Below are positions 51,627 through 62,281 of a stretch of 64,000 bases of DNA, piece after piece; within the stretch, counting starts at the first letter, position 1; every line of letters begins with the position of its first letter. A program made the translations under genes and the position numbers. Under the pieces are notes generated by a model that was not told the origin of the DNA, did not search any database, and saw nothing but the letters and a program-made list of their open reading frames with translations. The stretch is from Amoebidium appalachense (taxonomy: Eukaryota; Ichthyosporea), in the NCBI GenBank assembly GCA_963693365.1, contig CAVNZM010000006.1:6944001-7008000 (forward strand), read 5' to 3'.

Positions 51627-53099
51627 TTGCATCCGCGCTGAATTTTATCCCGAATTCTTTAAGGGGTCGCGAATACAATATTATTTTCAATCCCTAAGAC
51701 GCATTCAAGTGTGTCACTGGTACACATGCTGACTGACGTAGATTATGGTCATTCCAGCAGAGGCAAACATTAGAACAACCAATCGGCAATCTAAATAACC
51801 TTATAAAGTTATTTATGACGTCACAGCACCTTTCCGACAATAGTAATTGGCTTAAAATCATTACCAAGTGTCACCGATAGCTGGGATATTGCAGGGACCA
51901 ATAGGATACCCCTGAAACTTTGCAAAAACGTTATTCTATTGGTTTATTATCAGCAAACACCCCCCCGAGCTTTTTTGGGTAACATTGTCATCTCTTTATA
52001 ACATTTTGGGTACCAATGTCGTACGAGGGTATACAATGTTACCAGTGTACAAACCCTAAATTAAGATTGCTAACATCGTGTTACAACTGTGTGTAACAGA
52101 ATGGCAGTGGTATCACCCTGTATAACACACCGTTACCAGCATGTCACACAGGATGATACCTCACTTTTGCACAGTCTGGTAACCACAATATATACAGTGC
52201 AACGTGGTATCATAAATGCATACATGATTGTACAACGTTGGTACACAATGACACCGTAATGGTATATATTGGTTTAACTGTTTGATATACCGGGGTAACC
52301 ATTATATACCATTACGGTAACACCATCTTACCACGCCGGACACCGAACGGATACAATTTGTTGACATTGTGTTGCCCTAAATTTAACTTTATTTTACATT
52401 GTGGTGACGTCACTTCGTACCAATATGCCAAATTCCTGTATACCACGGGATACCACAGGAGTCACCAATGCTATACAAAGGGTTATAATTCAGGTAACTA
52501 AAATCTACAATTCATGTACCAAAGGTGAACCCAGGTATACCACGAGAACGACACATGTTTACCATTTACACATTACGGATAACATTAAAACGACATTACG
52601 ATACCATTTGTATACGTTGACATGCCCGTTTGGTAACAAATCATGTGGTATTCGGCATATACCTTTTACATTTATGTTAACCATACCGTACCATATTGTT
52701 ATCAATTTGTATACCCTTTGCCCCCCCCCCCCCCCTCACCCCTTTCCCCCCTCCCCCCCCCCCCCCCCCCCTCCCCCCGAGTCCCCCCCTCCAGTTCTAC
52801 AGACAGACACGAAGATGATGATCACTTTTTCTTTTTAGTAAGTACTTGTGGCATCAAGCACACAAGTAAACAACACAACTGACATACCACCCCAGGTGGC
52901 ATCCTACAGCACGAGTGTTAACAACACAACTAACATACCACCCCAGGTGGCATCCATTCTCTACTATCTACTTTATCTCGCATCTCGTAACAACACTACT
53001 CTTATGCAAACAAAAAATACCAAAAAGAATCAAAAAAAAAAAGGAAAAAAGGAAAAAAAACTACCACACAAGCACAACAGGCTGGGCTGGGGCCGCATT
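51627..53099. other. Gene-free stretch rich in GGTA/TACC words
   Basis: From about 51.97 to 52.72 kb the sequence is crowded with GTACC, GTAACC and GTATACC words. It contains a near-perfect hairpin (52253-52272 with 52299-52318). C runs lie at about 52721-52790. A 28-30-base word ending CATACCACCCCAGGTGGCAT repeats at about 52871 and 52927. No coding sequence was recognised. Confidence 0.6.
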
Positions 53100-53312
53100 T
53101 TAAGGCGGCGTCTCCTTCTCACTGGTCTGCTGGCCGGGAGGGGTTGCATTGGGGGTCGAAGGTTGCTGAGCAGGTGGGGCCCCGTCGTCGGCAGGGGGGG
53201 GGGGGGGTGGAAGACCTGGGAGGGGAGTCTTTCTTCTTCTCTTTTTTTTCTGTGGCCTTCTTCTCGAGACGGCGGAGAATCTCCTGGTGGTTCGCCAACT
53301 CTTGGAGAACAA
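53100..53312 (-). CDS. C-terminal exon of an unidentified gene, coiled coil then Pro-rich tail
   Basis: In the minus direction an acceptor (CTCCAAG near 53312) opens a frame beginning ELANHQEILRRLEKKATEKK, then lysine-rich, then a proline-rich tail (TPPPPPADDGAPPAQQ) ending KETPP and TAA at 53102-53100. It looks like the end of a coiled-coil protein. A run of G at about 53197-53210 encodes the proline stretch. Upstream exons would lie beyond the chromovirus at 53.6-61.9 kb, perhaps the fragment near 62.1-62.5 kb, but this link is only a guess. Confidence 0.4.
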   Translation of the reverse strand: MFSKSWRTTRRFSAVSRRRPQKKKRRRKTPLPGLPPPPPPADDGAPPAQQPSTPNATPPGQQTSEKETPP

Positions 53313-53612
53313 TGCATGTTAGTTATGCATAAAGCAAAGTGTATTCCCCTCCACCCAATAAGGCTAAACATCTAATCTATACTAACAACCAAACTCCTAC
53401 AACATGTGTAAGTAGATGTGATGATAAAAAATGCTGTGAGTCCTCTCCCATGATAACAACAAAGCTCTTCATTGTGTCTGGTCGTAATGTGGTGGTTCTG
53501 ATATACAAACCCTTACACAAACACTTACAAAGTAACAGAGATATACAAGGAAAAGGAAGAAGGTATTAAACAACCGAATACCAGAGTGGTAAAACTGATG
53601 TCATACTACTTG

Positions 53613-54326
53613 TGACATATACTAATCCGTCTCAGCAGATCAGCCTAAGTCTACGATCGAGATCGGGGGGGGGGGGGGGGGGGGGGTGGCCCGGGTCCAC
53701 AGATCATCAAGATCAAGTCCGGGGCCTCAAGATAGCTGTACAGCTGCGTGCATCTTGCCTCTGCCGGCGCAGGGCACTGGACCACGTCAGCCGGGGCAGC
53801 CGACCAATAGAATTCTAATTAGTGTGTACTTAGATCATAGGAGGACTTTGGAATGTGATAAGTTCGGGCAGAAGCCCTTTGTAAATATTGGCAAGTTTTG
53901 ATAGTGTATGCTGCCAAACGTATTTATATATTTCGATGTAGAGGAAAGGGGGGAGGGAGGGGGGGGGAGATAGTATGAAATGTAGAATAAGACTCTGCGG
54001 TGCCACTAGGGGAAGGGAGAGGGGTGAGACTTGGATAAATATATTAGTGTGAGCCGATCGACTTAGCTCGTGCAGGCGCACGATCAAGTTAGATCGGAAT
54101 GTACGGAATGTGGCATCGTAGGGGGGCCAGGTGATGATGATCTTGTAGGGCACGGCCTTGATGGCCTCAGTTGTGACTTAGCCTCATTTCGTTCGGACCT
54201 AAGTTTGCCCGTCGGAGCCTGGTCTTAATAAACTTTACCGTTTTTCAGTACACGTTCGTTCCTTTCCGTGTGTGTACACTTAGTAGAGTGCCGCGTCTCT
54301 TAGTACATACACGTTAGGATACGACA
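53613..54326 (+). repeat. 5' LTR of Ty3/gypsy chromovirus
   Basis: 714 bases starting TGACATATAC and ending GGATACGACA (TG..CA). The same sequence lies at 61227-61940, with differences apparent only around a G run (GAGATCGGG against GAAATCCCGGG). An AATAAA signal lies at 54227-54232. ACTTG at 53608-53612 is the left target duplication. Confidence 0.97.
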
Positions 54327-54475
54327 AGCTACACCTTTTCTTTTAGTGCGGTTTTTCGCGCTAGGTAAACGCGGTGACAGTTCCTTCTGGGCTGTTGCTA
54401 CACCTCAGAAACACAAGAAAAAAAAAAGAAAAAAAAACACAAAAACAACCACACGAGTTAGGGCACACTCACACC

Positions 54476-55870
54476 ATGGCTAAGTTCAACGTAGATATGT
54501 TCTACGCGTTGGCAGCGGAGGATAGCTCCCTGCACACACAGATACCACAGGTTCACACACTAGACGTCAGACAAACCACAGCTTTCAGCTTCACACTCAA
54601 ACACGACTCAGAAATACCACGGTGGCTTAGGACACTCATAGCAAACACACCCACACTAGTGTTAGACACTAAGAAGGCCCCTACTGTGGCGGCCTCGTGC
54701 CTAATGATTAAGCAGTGCATCGACCACAAAACCATGGCCGACTTATGCACCCTTATGGAGGAGCACCCGTACCGGGCCGAGCAGGCCCCCCAGGTGACGG
54801 CTCGTATCTACGAGCAGCAGTATGACGAGGGGAGAGACGAGATGGTGCCCCGGACGCTCGGCCAGAAACGTCTGGCCGCACGATTCATCTCCGACGACGA
54901 GGACGAGAACAGCACCGACGACGTGGACGGTGAGCTCGAGGCCTTCACAAGGCCCGAGAACGAGCTCGAGTATACGGCCCGGCTCGTCGACCGATACCTG
55001 ACGGCCGACCGGCGCCGTACCTTCAGGGCCCAGCTACGAGAATGGAAGTATACCTTCCCCACTTTAGATATGTCTCCCGTAGAAGGTCGTGCATTCTTTG
55101 AAAGGGAATATCGGGTCTTTGAAGACCTTTGTGAGCTAGCTGGTGACGTGAGTGATAGGGAAAAGTTCGAGTTTGCTCGTAAGGCTCTCTCTGTAAACAC
55201 AGACACTGCACGCATGTTTGGGGAGCATGATGATGTGGATGAGGTGGTGTTGCATGTTAAACGTCACTTGCTTGCCATGCACGAGGTGAAGTTCAATAAG
55301 AGGGATAGGAAGGAGGTTATGGAGGTAGACAAGAAAAAGAAGGAGAGTGGACAGAAGGGGGAAAAAGAAGAAAAAGAGGGTGAACAGCCAGATGCACTCA
55401 CCATGTTGGTCAAGCAGGTTGCCGAGCTCTCCCAGGCCGTCTTCTCTGGCCGAGGGGCCTTCGGCTTCCGGGGTGGCCATGGCGGCGACCGGGGTGGACA
55501 CGGCGGTCGTGGGCGCGGTGGACATCACGGTGGAGGACAGCAGCAGCAGTTCACCGAGAGGTTTGCCCCTTATCCTGCTCGTGGTGGTGGGCAGGGTAGA
55601 GGGAGGGGTGGAAATGGTGGTGAGCATGGTGGTAGGGGTGGACATGGAGGCCGTGGTGGGTTTGGTGCTGGTGGTGAGAGAGGCCGAGGGGGGCAGGGGG
55701 GAAGGGGGGGCCGTGGTGCACACGGTGGGCCCCCCCAGCATGACCGGGCTCCCGGTTATGCTTTGCGCCAAGGTTATGAAGTCCCCCCTGGCCCCTTCTT
55801 TGGTGCATGTTACTTTTGTGGCCGGCAAGGGCACTCTGCTGCATATTGCCGTAGTTACAAGGGCTATTGA
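54476..55870 (+). CDS. gag: Gag-like protein with CCHC zinc knuckle
   Basis: The product is 464 residues from ATG at 54476 (MAKFNVDMFYAL). The middle is acidic and charged (DDEDENSTDDVDGELEAF). A lysine-rich helix and an RGG/glycine-rich tract (about 360-445) follow, then CYFCGRQGHSAAYC, a C-x2-C-x4-H-x4-C zinc knuckle, and stop. It would form the particle and bind element RNA. The G-rich tract is encoded by GGT/GGN repeats. Intact. Confidence 0.85.
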   Translation: MAKFNVDMFYALAAEDSSLHTQIPQVHTLDVRQTTAFSFTLKHDSEIPRWLRTLIANTPTLVLDTKKAPTVAASCLMIKQCIDHKTMADLCTLMEEHPYRAEQAPQVTARIYEQQYDEGRDEMVPRTLGQKRLAARFISDDEDENSTDDVDGELEAFTRPENELEYTARLVDRYLTADRRRTFRAQLREWKYTFPTLDMSPVEGRAFFEREYRVFEDLCELAGDVSDREKFEFARKALSVNTDTARMFGEHDDVDEVVLHVKRHLLAMHEVKFNKRDRKEVMEVDKKKKESGQKGEKEEKEGEQPDALTMLVKQVAELSQAVFSGRGAFGFRGGHGGDRGGHGGRGRGGHHGGGQQQQFTERFAPYPARGGGQGRGRGGNGGEHGGRGGHGGRGGFGAGGERGRGGQGGRGGRGAHGGPPQHDRAPGYALRQGYEVPPGPFFGACYFCGRQGHSAAYCRSYKGY

Positions 55871-56339
55871 GTTCCGGGGGAGGGGGAAGCTGGGGTCACT
55901 GAGGGAGGGTGGGGGGACAGTATCGGTCCCCCCCAGGTTGCAGAGAACCTTCATCCTCCCCCGCCCCAGGTTAAGCTTCCCTTTGCCCCCTCACCGCCCC
56001 GATACGTGTGGGAGCCGGGCATCGTCGTGGGTCCTCAAGACAGCGTCGAGGTGGTATGGCATGAATGTTTGTGGGGTGACTCTACCAAAGGTATGAATGG
56101 TGTGAATGTTTTGTTGTGCTATTGTTTCCGGGAAGGGGGGGGACACACACGAGTAAAGGGGGAAGGGGGGGGAAGGCACAGACACGTAGAAACACACCAC
56201 CACAACAACATACGACGGTTGCAGACACACCTACACCCACACACACACCCACACATACACCAAACACACACACACCACCCACCCACACACCACACACACA
56301 CACTCCACCACCACCCACATCACATACACACCCCACCCC

Positions 56340-56945
56340 ACCCGGGCAGGCACCACAGGTAGGTATGTTGCACGTAGGTATCAAGGGTGTGAGTCTTTGT
56401 GGGCAGGGACTGGGTGTGAGTGATGATGTGTTGCTCGAATTGGAGGAAGATTTAGTTGGTTTTAGCCGGCATTATATAGACGTATGGTTAGCTGATGGTA
56501 AGTTGAAGGCTGTTGCTTTGCTCGATGGACTCGGGCTCAGGTTAATTGTGTGCATGCTTCGTTTATTCGTCGTTTTAATCAGGCCGGGGGGGAAATTCCT
56601 ATTTTAGATGCTTCTAGCACGGCCTTAGGTGGTGCTAATAATAGTAGTATGTCTGTGGAAGGTGTTTGTGTGTTGCCGTGTGAGATAGGTGGCCAGGCTA
56701 TGCATATTGCTTGTTATGTGGTTAAGGATTTAGCTCAAAGTGTTTTGTTGGGAGCCCCATTTTTCCGTAGACATGTGAATGCTTTGTTTGAACGTACGAA
56801 TGTTTTAGAATTGCAGTCCGGCGTTAAAATTAAAACCCATGATGGGCTCGACGGTTTTCAGTCTGGTGCTAGAACGGTAGCTGAAGTAGTAATCGAGCCT
56901 TATCAGTGCCAAACGGTACGTGTCCGGGCCCGGCAATCATGTTAG
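56340..56945 (+). pseudogene. Retroviral-type aspartic protease region, frameshifted
   Basis: A first frame runs LKAVALLDGLG, close to the usual ALLD[ST]G catalytic block. The continuing homology (FIRRFNQAGGEIPILDASS to DLAQSVLLGAPFF) is in another frame. The break falls exactly at the catalytic motif, next to a short G run. The upstream 56.15-56.35 kb is CA-rich and low in complexity. The protease of this copy is therefore probably non-functional, unless the break is a sequencing error. Confidence 0.6.
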
Positions 56946-57539
56946 GATAGGGGATTTAGGGGTTTTTACTCCGAAAACCCCATTTCAGGAGGTGGCTCAA
57001 TGGACCCTTAGTAGGGTATGGCCGGATAAGACGATAGGAATAGAATTAGTGAATCCGGGCATCGAGCCTATAGTGATTAGGTCAGGTGTTTCCGTCGGTA
57101 GTTTCACTAATGAGATTGGTAGTATAGAGGTCTCTCTTATTACCCAAAAGGAGGATGCCGGCTCAAAGGGTGACTCAGGAGGAGGGGGAACAACTTTATT
57201 TAACCTTAGCCACCATAATGTCACCCGACACGATGGGGGGGGGGGGCCGGGACAGCACCGGTCCCACTCCCCCGACCCCCAAGAGGAAGGAGGGTCACCC
57301 CGGGTGTGAGAATGTGCAGGCAGGGGGGGAGGGAGTTGGTCTAACCCGTGGACATGACGGGTTAACCAACACCGTGGGGGGCAGGGTGGCCACAGACCTG
57401 GCCCCCCACATACATGCACTAACTCATCAGGAATTGCTCGGGGGCATTGGTGTGCCGGGGGGAGGGGGGTGCTAAGGGTGACCGCCTATATCCGGAGGTA
57501 CCTCAAACTCACCCCGTGCAGCACCGATGTAATACAGGA

Positions 57540-58660
57540 GGTGAAATGTTAAGTGGCACTCCGGTGAATAAGGATGCATCCACTTGTGATGGGGGTAACC
57601 CGGAGTTAGTATTGCGGTTTGGTATGAAGGAGGGGGATTGGACGGTGGAGCAGAAAAACTTATTAGCTAAGTTATTTGATAGGACTCGGTTTGCATTTCT
57701 GGCCGATGATAACGAAGTAGGCTTCGTTAAAGGGTTTGAAATGCAGATCGACACAGATGATAATAGGCCGGTAGTGATGCCTAGCTATAGAATGGAGCAG
57801 TATAAATTGTCGGATGCGCTAATTATAGTGAGTGATATGTTAAAAAAGGGTCATGTGGAGCATAGTTCGAGTCCGTGGAGAAGTCCGGTGCTATTGGTTA
57901 AGAAGCCCGACGGGTCTTGGCGTCTAGTGAACGATTACAGGGCTCTGAATCGGGTCACCAAGGCAGACCAATGGCCTCTCCCTAACATAGACGAGCAGCT
58001 TTCACAGCTGCACGGCTATACTCACTTTGCTAAACTTGATTTAAAAGCAGCTTTTTGGCAGATAAGGTTGGAGGAGAGCAGCAAGGAGAAGACTGCCTTT
58101 GCACTGGGTGACCAGCTGTTCCAGTACAAGGTGGTGCCGATGGGTTTGCTCTCCTCTCCAGCTATGTTGTGCCGGGTAACTTAGTATAATTTTAAATTCT
58201 CCACCCTCATTTGGATGTATGCCACCCTTATTTGGATGATGTTTTAATTAAAGGTAGGTCGTTTGAGGAGTTAGTTAATAATTGTGAAAAAGTATTTTTA
58301 GCTTTGGGTGAGTCTGGTCTTCGTATTAGCGGTAGCAAGACTGTGATTGGTGTGCCGGAGGTTAAGTTTTTAGGTCATATCGTGTCTAGTAATGGTCTTT
58401 CCCCTGATCCGGAGAAAATCCGGGCCATAGTTGAGTGGCCCCGTCCTCAGACTGTCACTCAACTAAGGCAATTTTTAGGTTTAACTAATTATCTTCGTCG
58501 TTATATTAAGGATTATAGTATGCTTGCTTTGCCGTTAACTAGTCAGACGGGGGGGGAGAAAAAGAATAGAATAGATTGGTGTGTTGATGCTGTTTCTGCT
58601 TTCGAAAAGCTTAAGTTAGCTTTGCAGTCTTCGTGGTATGCTTGTTCATACTGATTTTTC
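57540..58660 (+). pseudogene. Reverse transcriptase domain, interrupted
   Basis: The first part (frame ending 58184) reads VMPSYRMEQYKLSDALI, SSPWRSPVLLVKKPDGSWRL and LDLKAAFWQI, then PMGLLSSPAM and a stop. The second part, in another frame from about 58211, has the catalytic PYLDDVLI and the thumb LGHIVSSNGLSPDPEKI plus LRQFLGLTNYLRRYI. The break lies between the PMGL and YLDD motifs. A further frame change falls near 58630-58670. All conserved blocks of a Ty3/gypsy reverse transcriptase are present, but not in one frame. Confidence 0.9.
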
Positions 58661-58675
58661 GGCCGGGGGGGGGGG

Positions 58676-59596
58676 ATGTTTAAAGTTCGATGTGATGCGA
58701 GTAAGGTTGCTGAGGGGGCCGTGTTATATCAAGTGCAGGAGGGGCAGGATAGAGTGATTGCTTATGCTAGTCGTTCGTTTAGTAAAAGTGAACGTAGATA
58801 TAGCAATCCGGAGAGAGAGTCCCATGCTATCTTTTGGGCAGTCTCACAGGCATGGAGGTACATACTCGCAGGCAGGTCGTTCGAGGTCTACACCGACCAC
58901 AAGCCCTGCCTAGCCATGGCCGGCACCACTCGTCTGGTCAACGAGAGGATGCAGAAGTGGGCCGCGGCTCTCGGCGGTGAGTTCTCCTATAAATTGTTTT
59001 ATGCCAAGGGTGAAACAATGGTTGACTGTGATGCTCTCTCTCGTGCTGCTTATATTTTGTTTGAAGAAGAGAAGGAGGGGGAGGGGGGGCTAGTGAGAGA
59101 CGGGGGGGGGAGGGGGGGAAGGGGGGGGGAGAGTGAGCAGAAAGGAATAGATGCTGTGTCTGTTGATGTGTCTTCTTGGGCTCCGGGGTTGCTTGCTTAT
59201 AAGTGTAGGGGAGGGGGGGGGAGGTATTTGTCAGTGTCTGAGGTCGGGACCGAGTCTCATGGCTCGGTCCCTGCCTTAGCACCTACGGCTTTGATCTTAG
59301 CTCAGGAGGAAGATGTGCTGATTGGTCTGGTTAAGAATTATTTAAAGGGGCCGGTTGATTCGATTAAATTTAAAAATAAAAGGCAGATGATTAAGGTAGC
59401 TAAGTTAGCAAAAATGTGTCAGGTAGAGCAGGATTTAGTTTATCATTGTTCTGGGCCAGACGGACACCGAATTTGGGTCCCAACGGCACTTGTGCCTGAG
59501 GTTTTGCATATGGTGCAAGAGCATCCCATGGCTGGTCATTTAGGTGTTAATAGGACGTTGCTTCGTGTTAATGTTCGTATTTTTGGCCGGGTATGA
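58676..59596 (+). pseudogene. RNase H domain and integrase zinc finger, one frame of a broken pol
   Basis: RNase H shows CDASKVAEGAVLYQ, RESHAIFWAV, YTDHKPCL and DALSRA, the catalytic Asp/Glu set. A low-complexity Glu/Gly-rich linker follows. The integrase zinc-binding start (HMVQEHPMAGHLGVNRTL) follows at about 59513-59566, and the frame ends at 59596. The integrase continues in the overlapping frame that begins at 59593, so one base is missing or extra just before. Confidence 0.85.
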
Positions 59597-61092
59597 GTAG
59601 GGAGGTGAGGGATTATGTGTTGTCATGCATGCATTGTCAGGAAAGGAATGAGAGTCCCCACTCTCGTTCCCGCCCGTCGTTTATTAGGGATTTTAATGTT
59701 CGTATATTTGAACGGGTAGCAGTGGATGTGGTTGGTCCTTTTGATTCTACGGTTGAGGGTAACACTGTTCTTGTTACCGTCACCGATGTGGCCACTCGTT
59801 GGGTTGAAGTTTTTCCTCTCCCCACTGCTAATGCCGTTTTGTTTGCTCGTGTTTTTGTGGATGAAATTTGTCTTAGGTTTGGTTGTCCTCGTGTTTTGTT
59901 AACGGATAGGAGTCGTGTGTTTTTAAATCAGTTGGTGTCGGAGGTGTGTAAAATTTTAAGGGTAGCTCATATCACTATGTCTGCATATCACCCTCAAGCA
60001 AATGCCATTTCTGAACGTGTGCATGCAGTGTTTCAGAAGTCCTTTGGCAAAATGGTTGATGCGGAGGCTAATGATTGGGATCATATGTCTAGGTTTATTG
60101 CTCATTCGTATAATTCTACCCCTCATGCTGTGACTGGTTTTTCTCCGTTTTATTTGGTCTATGGGCAGGAGGCTATTAGTTTGTTAGATACGGCACTTTT
60201 GCCGATGGGGGGGACTGACAGACTAACTTATCCCCACTGGACTGAGTTCCGGGAGCAGCTACTAACCCGGGCCCGGGCTGCACGTGATGCAGCTCTGGCC
60301 CGTACACAGCAGGCACAGGCACGTGCAGACGTGTCCACACGTCCGCTACGTGAATTTGCCGAGGGTACTTTAGTTTTAATTAGGGATCATACTAAGAAAA
60401 AGAGATATAAGCAGGAGCAGGAAGGTAAGGGTGAAGGTGAAGGTCTTCGTAAGTATGGTAAGAAATGGTTGCCTCTTTTCATTGGTCCGTATAAAATAGT
60501 GGCTAGGTTAGGTCCGACGGAATATAAGGTGCAGAGGTTAGATAATGAGAGTGATGTTAGATATTATAATGTAGATGACATAAAGGAATATTATGATAGG
60601 GCCCTTAGAGTTAAACGGCCGGAGGGCTGTCGAGTGTTAGATGCATTCACCCCCGACTATGACGGGTCGGTGGATGTATCGGAGGCTGCAGTAGATAAAA
60701 TTATGGATAAAAAGGTTATCGAAGGTAAGGAAGGTAAGGTAAATTATTATTTAATTCGTTTTGAGGGAGGTTATCAGGAAGATCAGTGGTTGCCTGAGTT
60801 TCATTTGGATTGCCCGTTTTCTATTCGTGCTTATGAGGCTAGATTAGTGCAGAGGGAGTTGCCTAGTGCTCCCTCTAGGCCGAAGAGAGTTATTCCTCAG
60901 TTTAATCGTGGTGTGAAGAAGTCGGTGGGGGAGGGGGCCGGGGGGGGAGTGATGCAAATACACCTAGACACACGGGGGGAGGGGGACTCGGAGGGAGGGG
61001 AGGAGACCGAGGAGGAGTGTGAACGTAGTCGTAGGAATTTAATTTATTATCATAGGTGTCTCCGTAGGTATCAAGCTTATGGTGTAGTTTAA
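59593..61092 (+). CDS. Integrase core with C-terminal chromodomain
   Basis: The frame is 499 residues. It starts inside the zinc finger (CMHCQERNES supplies the second Cys pair). The DDE core has VAVDVVGPFD (first Asp), LLTDRSRVF (second Asp) and AYHPQANAISERVH (Glu). A basic region and GPYKIVARLGPTEYKVQ (the GPF/Y module) follow. Then comes a chromodomain-like segment, VDKIMDKKVIEGKEGKVNYY plus LIRFEGGYQEDQWLPEFHL (about residues 375-420). Chromodomains of chromoviruses bind histone H3 methyl-lysine and steer integration to heterochromatin. The end is Glu-rich. Intact within itself but separated from the rest of pol. Confidence 0.88.
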   Translation: MSREVRDYVLSCMHCQERNESPHSRSRPSFIRDFNVRIFERVAVDVVGPFDSTVEGNTVLVTVTDVATRWVEVFPLPTANAVLFARVFVDEICLRFGCPRVLLTDRSRVFLNQLVSEVCKILRVAHITMSAYHPQANAISERVHAVFQKSFGKMVDAEANDWDHMSRFIAHSYNSTPHAVTGFSPFYLVYGQEAISLLDTALLPMGGTDRLTYPHWTEFREQLLTRARAARDAALARTQQAQARADVSTRPLREFAEGTLVLIRDHTKKKRYKQEQEGKGEGEGLRKYGKKWLPLFIGPYKIVARLGPTEYKVQRLDNESDVRYYNVDDIKEYYDRALRVKRPEGCRVLDAFTPDYDGSVDVSEAAVDKIMDKKVIEGKEGKVNYYLIRFEGGYQEDQWLPEFHLDCPFSIRAYEARLVQRELPSAPSRPKRVIPQFNRGVKKSVGEGAGGGVMQIHLDTRGEGDSEGGEETEEECERSRRNLIYYHRCLRRYQAYGVV

Positions 61093-61226
61093 TTTATTAT
61101 TTTTCTTCGTAATTTATTTAATTTAATTTTTTTTGGGAGACTGATTAGTCTATGTCTTTTTAGGGGGTGTTAGATGTAATGTGACTGAGGTGGGACTCAG
61201 CTTTTCCGGGGGCCGGGGGGGGGAGT

Positions 61227-61940
61227 TGACATATACTAATCCGTCTCAGCAGATCAGCCTAAGTCTACGATCGAAATCCCGGGGGGGGGGGGGGGGGGGG
61301 TGGCCCGGGTCCACAGATCATCAAGATCAAGTCCGGGGCCTCAAGATAGCTGTACAGCTGCGTGCATCTTGCCTCTGCCGGCGCAGGGCACTGGACCACG
61401 TCAGCCGGGGCAGCCGACCAATAGAATTCTAATTAGTGTGTACTTAGATCATAGGAGGACTTTGGAATGTGATAAGTTCGGGCAGAAGCCCTTTGTAAAT
61501 ATTGGCAAGTTTTGATAGTGTATGCTGCCAAACGTATTTATATATTTCGATGTAGAGGAAAGGGGGGAGGGAGGGGGGGGGAGATAGTATGAAATGTAGA
61601 ATAAGACTCTGCGGTGCCACTAGGGGAAGGGAGAGGGGTGAGACTTGGATAAATATATTAGTGTGAGCCGATCGACTTAGCTCGTGCAGGCGCACGATCA
61701 AGTTAGATCGGAATGTACGGAATGTGGCATCGTAGGGGGGCCAGGTGATGATGATCTTGTAGGGCACGGCCTTGATGGCCTCAGTTGTGACTTAGCCTCA
61801 TTTCGTTCGGACCTAAGTTTGCCCGTCGGAGCCTGGTCTTAATAAACTTTACCGTTTTTCAGTACACGTTCGTTCCTTTCCGTGTGTGTACACTTAGTAG
61901 AGTGCCGCGTCTCTTAGTACATACACGTTAGGATACGACA
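61227..61940 (+). repeat. 3' LTR of Ty3/gypsy chromovirus
   Basis: 714 bases, the partner of 53613-54326, ending GGATACGACA. The AATAAA signal is at 61841-61846. ACTTG at 61941-61945 is the right target duplication. Confidence 0.97.
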
Positions 61941-62099
61941 ACTTGCACGATGTTGTCTCTATGACCAGAGAAAGATACCAGAGTGGTAAAACTGATGTCA
62001 TACGACGTGCACAATGTTATCTCTGTGTCACCATCCACATACAATTACTTTAAAAAGGACATCTGTAACATAAAATCGTGCCGAACCACGGACACTTTC

Positions 62100-62245
62100 T
62101 ACATACCTCCTTCAGGGTGTCCACCCCACCATGTTGAGGTAGGCCTTGCTGCTGTCTTTCAACCGGTCGTTGAGGCCGTTGGGAAGAAGGACGGTGGGGT
62201 TGGTGAAGTAATGGTTCTCGAAGATGCAGTGGACGAAGGCGATGG

Positions 62246-62281
<36 letters not shown>

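Larger units (their letters stand above)
53613..61940 (+). mobile_element. Ty3/gypsy LTR retrotransposon, chromovirus type, recent insertion with broken pol
   Basis: Two nearly identical 714-base LTRs flank a 6.9-kb interior. The order is gag, protease region, reverse transcriptase, RNase H, integrase with a C-terminal chromodomain, which is the Ty3/gypsy order. ACTTG directly outside both LTRs (53608-53612, 61941-61945) is a 5-bp target duplication. A G-rich purine tract precedes the 3' LTR (61209-61225). No standard tRNA primer site (TGG..) follows the 5' LTR. The pol region is split into several frames, so this copy probably cannot make a full polyprotein. The interior is GT-rich in third positions, unlike host exons. 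Confidence 0.95.

Noticed and set aside
58205-58250. Apparent 17-bp tandem duplication (CCACCCTCATTTGGATG, CCACCCTTATTTGGATG) at the reverse-transcriptase active site
   Set aside because: In frame it encodes HLD-x4-YLDD, which matches the normal LD..YLDD spacing of Ty3/gypsy enzymes, so it is natural.
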